NCBI GenBank assembly: GCA_016872915.1
Contig: VGYQ01000002.1
Coordinates: forward strand, 30,279 to 94,278
Direction: 5' to 3'
DNA: 64,000 bases
Origin: Planctomycetota bacterium
Lineage (GTDB): Bacteria; Planctomycetota; Phycisphaerae; Phycisphaerales; SM1A02
The notes under the pieces were generated by a model. That model had not been told where the DNA came from and did no database searches. It worked only from the letters and a program-made list of their open reading frames with translations. Every line of letters begins with the position of its first letter. Position 1 is the first letter of the stretch. The position numbers and the translations under genes are program-made. Shown here piece by piece: positions 61,403-64,000 of the stretch.

Positions 61403-63466
61403 ATGTCGGAACGCGCCGCGAAGCGCCTGCTGATCGTCGGTTGGGACGCTGCGGATTGGCATGTCATCGATCCGCTCCTCGCCGCGGGCGACATGCCGAA
61501 TCTCAAGCGGCTGATCGATTCCGGCGTTCGAAGCGACCTGGCAACACTCGAGCCGAAGCTCAGTCCACTCCTGTGGACTTCCATCGCCACAGGGCGCACG
61601 CCAGACCTGCACGGCATCCTGAACTTCGTCGAACCCAAGCCAGACGGCAGCGGACTTCGCGTCGCATCGAGCACAAGCCGGCGGGTGAAGGCACTCTGGA
61701 ACATCGCTTCGCAGTCGGGACTGCGCACGCAGGTCACGGGCTGGTACGCGAGCCATCCCGCCGAACCGATCCGCGGATCCATCACGAGCAATCTGCTGCT
61801 CGAAGGTGATCCGGGTGAACGCGGTGCCGCGTGGCCGCTGCCGAACGATTGCGTTCATCCGACGACGCTTGCGGACACCATCGCGGCGGCTCGCGTGGGA
61901 CGCGCAGATTTCCTCGCATCACACCTGCGGGAAGTCCTGCCGAAGGCGCAGCCCACCCAGCACGGAGAGGAGCGCGTGCAATCGCTCGCCAAACTGATGG
62001 CGGTCGCAGCGAGCGTCGACGCTGCCGCACGCGCGGCGATGACTGCGCAGCCGTGGGATGTGGCGATGGTGTTCTTCGAGACGATCGACACGGTCGGGCA
62101 CCTCTTCATGCAGTACCGACCGCCCCGCATGAAGCATGTCAGCGATCAGGATCTTCGGCAGTACGGCCAAGTCATGAACGCCGTCTACCGATGGCATGAC
62201 CGAGCGCTCGGCCGACTGCTCGAGACCGCAGGCGGCGACACCACGGTGCTGCTGTGCAGCGATCACGGCTTCCACAGCGGCGCGCAGCGACCGTTCCTCG
62301 CCGACCTCCCCCCCGAGCGGCGCATGGAGAAGGAGGCGAGTTGGCATCGGCCTCTGGGCATCCTTGTCGCGTCGGGTCCTGGCATCAAGCCAAAGGCGAC
62401 CACCGTCGCGGCATCGATCCTCGACATCGCACCCACCGCGCTCACGCTGCTGAACCTTCCGACCGGAGCGGACTTCGGCGGCCGCGCGATCGCCGAGATC
62501 CTCACCTGCCCCATCCCAGAGCGCATCCCATCGTGGGAGCAGCAGGAAGGCGATGCGGGACTCCATCCCCCCGACGCACGGCAAGATCCATTCGAAGCGG
62601 CGGACGCCGTGCAGCATCTCGTCGACCTCGGCTACATGGCGGCGCTGCCCACCTCCGCGAAGGATCAGATCGAACTCGTCCGCCGCGAAAGCGCATTCAA
62701 TCTTGGCGTAACTCTTCTTTCGCGCGGCAAGCCACGCAGCGCACTGCCGCACCTGCGCACGCTCGTCGACACACGCCCCGATGAGCGTCGGTACATCACC
62801 TGTCTTGCCTCGGCGCTCATGACATCGGGCACATTCGACGAGGCCATCCAACTTCTTGAACGCGCCTGCCCCGCACACCCGACCGACACGGAACTTCAAC
62901 TCCTGCTCGCGCGCGCGTACGCCGACAGCGGCAAGACAGCCGAGGGCGTGCGCATCCTGACAGCGGTGGACTCCGCCGCGCGCAGCGACGCAGCGCTGCA
63001 GCCAATGCTCGGGCTCGTCCAAATCCACGCGGGCCTGTACGACGCCGCGATCGCCACCGCGGCGCGGATGACCAGCACATCGGGCAAGACACCCGCATCG
63101 CTGCTGCTGCACGCCGAAGCACACCTGGGAAAGCGCAACTGGGAAGACGCGGGACAGTTGGCACTCGACGCAATGGACATCTCCCCCGCGATCCCCGATG
63201 CGCACTGGATCCTCGGCACGGCGCTCGCGTTCTCAGGCGATCTGGAGAACGCCGCGCGCAGCTTCCAACTCGGCATGCAGTTCGACAAGCATCATCTCGC
63301 CTGCACCGAAAGTGCAGCCGCCGTGGCGGCAGCGCGCGGCAAGCCAACCGACGCGGACGCCCTGCGCACTGCGGCGCAAGCGATCCGCGAGCAGCGCGAG
63401 ACCTTCGCAGGTCCCCCGCTGCCCTACGACGCAGCGGCACTCGCGGCGGCACTCACCAATCGCTGA
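61403..63466 (+). CDS. Type I phosphodiesterase/nucleotide pyrophosphatase (alkaline phosphatase superfamily) with C-terminal TPR repeats
   Basis: LLIVGWDAADWHVIDPLLAAGDMPNLKRLIDSGVRSDLATLEPKLSPLLWTSIATGRTPDLHGI; LLCSDHGFHSG; C-terminal TPR-like helices. Confidence 0.88.
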   Translation: MSERAAKRLLIVGWDAADWHVIDPLLAAGDMPNLKRLIDSGVRSDLATLEPKLSPLLWTSIATGRTPDLHGILNFVEPKPDGSGLRVASSTSRRVKALWNIASQSGLRTQVTGWYASHPAEPIRGSITSNLLLEGDPGERGAAWPLPNDCVHPTTLADTIAAARVGRADFLASHLREVLPKAQPTQHGEERVQSLAKLMAVAASVDAAARAAMTAQPWDVAMVFFETIDTVGHLFMQYRPPRMKHVSDQDLRQYGQVMNAVYRWHDRALGRLLETAGGDTTVLLCSDHGFHSGAQRPFLADLPPERRMEKEASWHRPLGILVASGPGIKPKATTVAASILDIAPTALTLLNLPTGADFGGRAIAEILTCPIPERIPSWEQQEGDAGLHPPDARQDPFEAADAVQHLVDLGYMAALPTSAKDQIELVRRESAFNLGVTLLSRGKPRSALPHLRTLVDTRPDERRYITCLASALMTSGTFDEAIQLLERACPAHPTDTELQLLLARAYADSGKTAEGVRILTAVDSAARSDAALQPMLGLVQIHAGLYDAAIATAARMTSTSGKTPASLLLHAEAHLGKRNWEDAGQLALDAMDISPAIPDAHWILGTALAFSGDLENAARSFQLGMQFDKHHLACTESAAAVAAARGKPTDADALRTAAQAIREQRETFAGPPLPYDAAALAAALTNR

Positions 63467-63516
63467 ACAAGGTTGCGTGGAACGCGCATCATGTCCGCGT
63501 GGACCCGCGGCATGGA

Positions 63517-63596
63517 CCTGCCGGGGCTCAGACAGCTCTCGCCTGCTCCACGGGGCTGCGCCCCGCGTTCGCAGGCTCGAGAACTCGCCCGGCAGG
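63517..63596. repeat. 80-nt nested inverted repeat between convergent genes
   Basis: CCTGCCGGG (63517-63525)/CCCGGCAGG (63588-63596); GCCTGC (63541-63546)/GCAGGC (63571-63576); CGGGGC-TGC-GCCCCG (63551-63565). Confidence 0.75.
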
Positions 63597-63598
63597 AG

Positions 63599-63985
63599 TC
63601 ATGCCGCGGTCCCACGCGGGCGAACGAGCCGATCGCCATCTCGTTGCAGTCCGGCGCGGCGCGCGACATCATCCAAGAACGCCTCGCGCGCCTTCGGTGA
63701 AATCATCACCGACTTGAACACGCCGGCACCAAACTGCACCCGCAGCCGATCGAGCGACAACGCAGGAGAACTCAGCGGATTCTTTGTTCGCCGTACTTCA
63801 AGGATGTCCGCAAGTGCGATCCGCTGCCGGCACAAACCAAACCGAACGATCAGATGCGAATCATCGACCCCGTACCGCACAGGCAGCACCAACCCCACAT
63901 AGAGCACAGCGACAAACAGAAGCATCCCAAGTGCCAGCAGCACATCTGTCCATGTGCCGCTGCGCACGGCCGCAACGATGACCAC
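63599..63985 (-). CDS. YyaB-like bacterial PH domain protein (may extend past the window edge)
   Basis: VRYGVDDSHLIVRFGLCRQRIALADILEVRRTKNPLSSPALSLDRLRVQFG ... VMISPKAREAFLDDVARR; hydrophobic N-terminal hairpin. Confidence 0.8.
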   Translation of the reverse strand: MVIVAAVRSGTWTDVLLALGMLLFVAVLYVGLVLPVRYGVDDSHLIVRFGLCRQRIALADILEVRRTKNPLSSPALSLDRLRVQFGAGVFKSVMISPKAREAFLDDVARRAGLQRDGDRLVRPRGTAA

Positions 63986-64000
63986 TACCGCAGCACCGGG

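Overview
The window is a gene-dense, high-GC bacterial chromosome segment with about 50 supported protein-coding genes. The gene set (GspD-type secretin, pseudopilin, dockerin-tailed exported protein, DUF1080 proteins, Gfo/Idh/MocA oxidoreductase, eukaryote-like UDP-sugar pyrophosphorylase) suggests a planctomycete, possibly Phycisphaerae-like; that is inference from content only. I saw no convincing tRNA, rRNA, CRISPR array, transposase, integrase or prophage. Most of the window is core metabolism and housekeeping: ppk1, dapA, pdxJ, phoU, recJ, adk, yicC, secG, tpiA, alaS, acs, serC, sthA, kup. The items most worth follow-up are: (1) a DUF1015 / SerA-like / SerC operon in which the SerA-like protein keeps its Rossmann and ACT domains but seems to have lost all three canonical catalytic residues (Arg to Leu, Glu to Asp, His to Asp); (2) a standalone 87-aa sigma-70 region-4-like protein with a strong Shine-Dalgarno, overlapping an HD-GYP gene; (3) nested palindromic, probably structured, intergenic DNA at 33251-33404 and 63517-63596; (4) a histone-H1-like basic protein fused to a DUF2934-like domain; (5) a poly-aspartate protein with a Lys-rich tail, encoded by a microsatellite; (6) a PAP2-ArnT/GT39 fusion; and (7) a DUF486 gene with an apparent single-base frameshift. 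Most start codons are inferred. The provided six-frame track contains many spurious antisense ORFs, as expected at this GC content.
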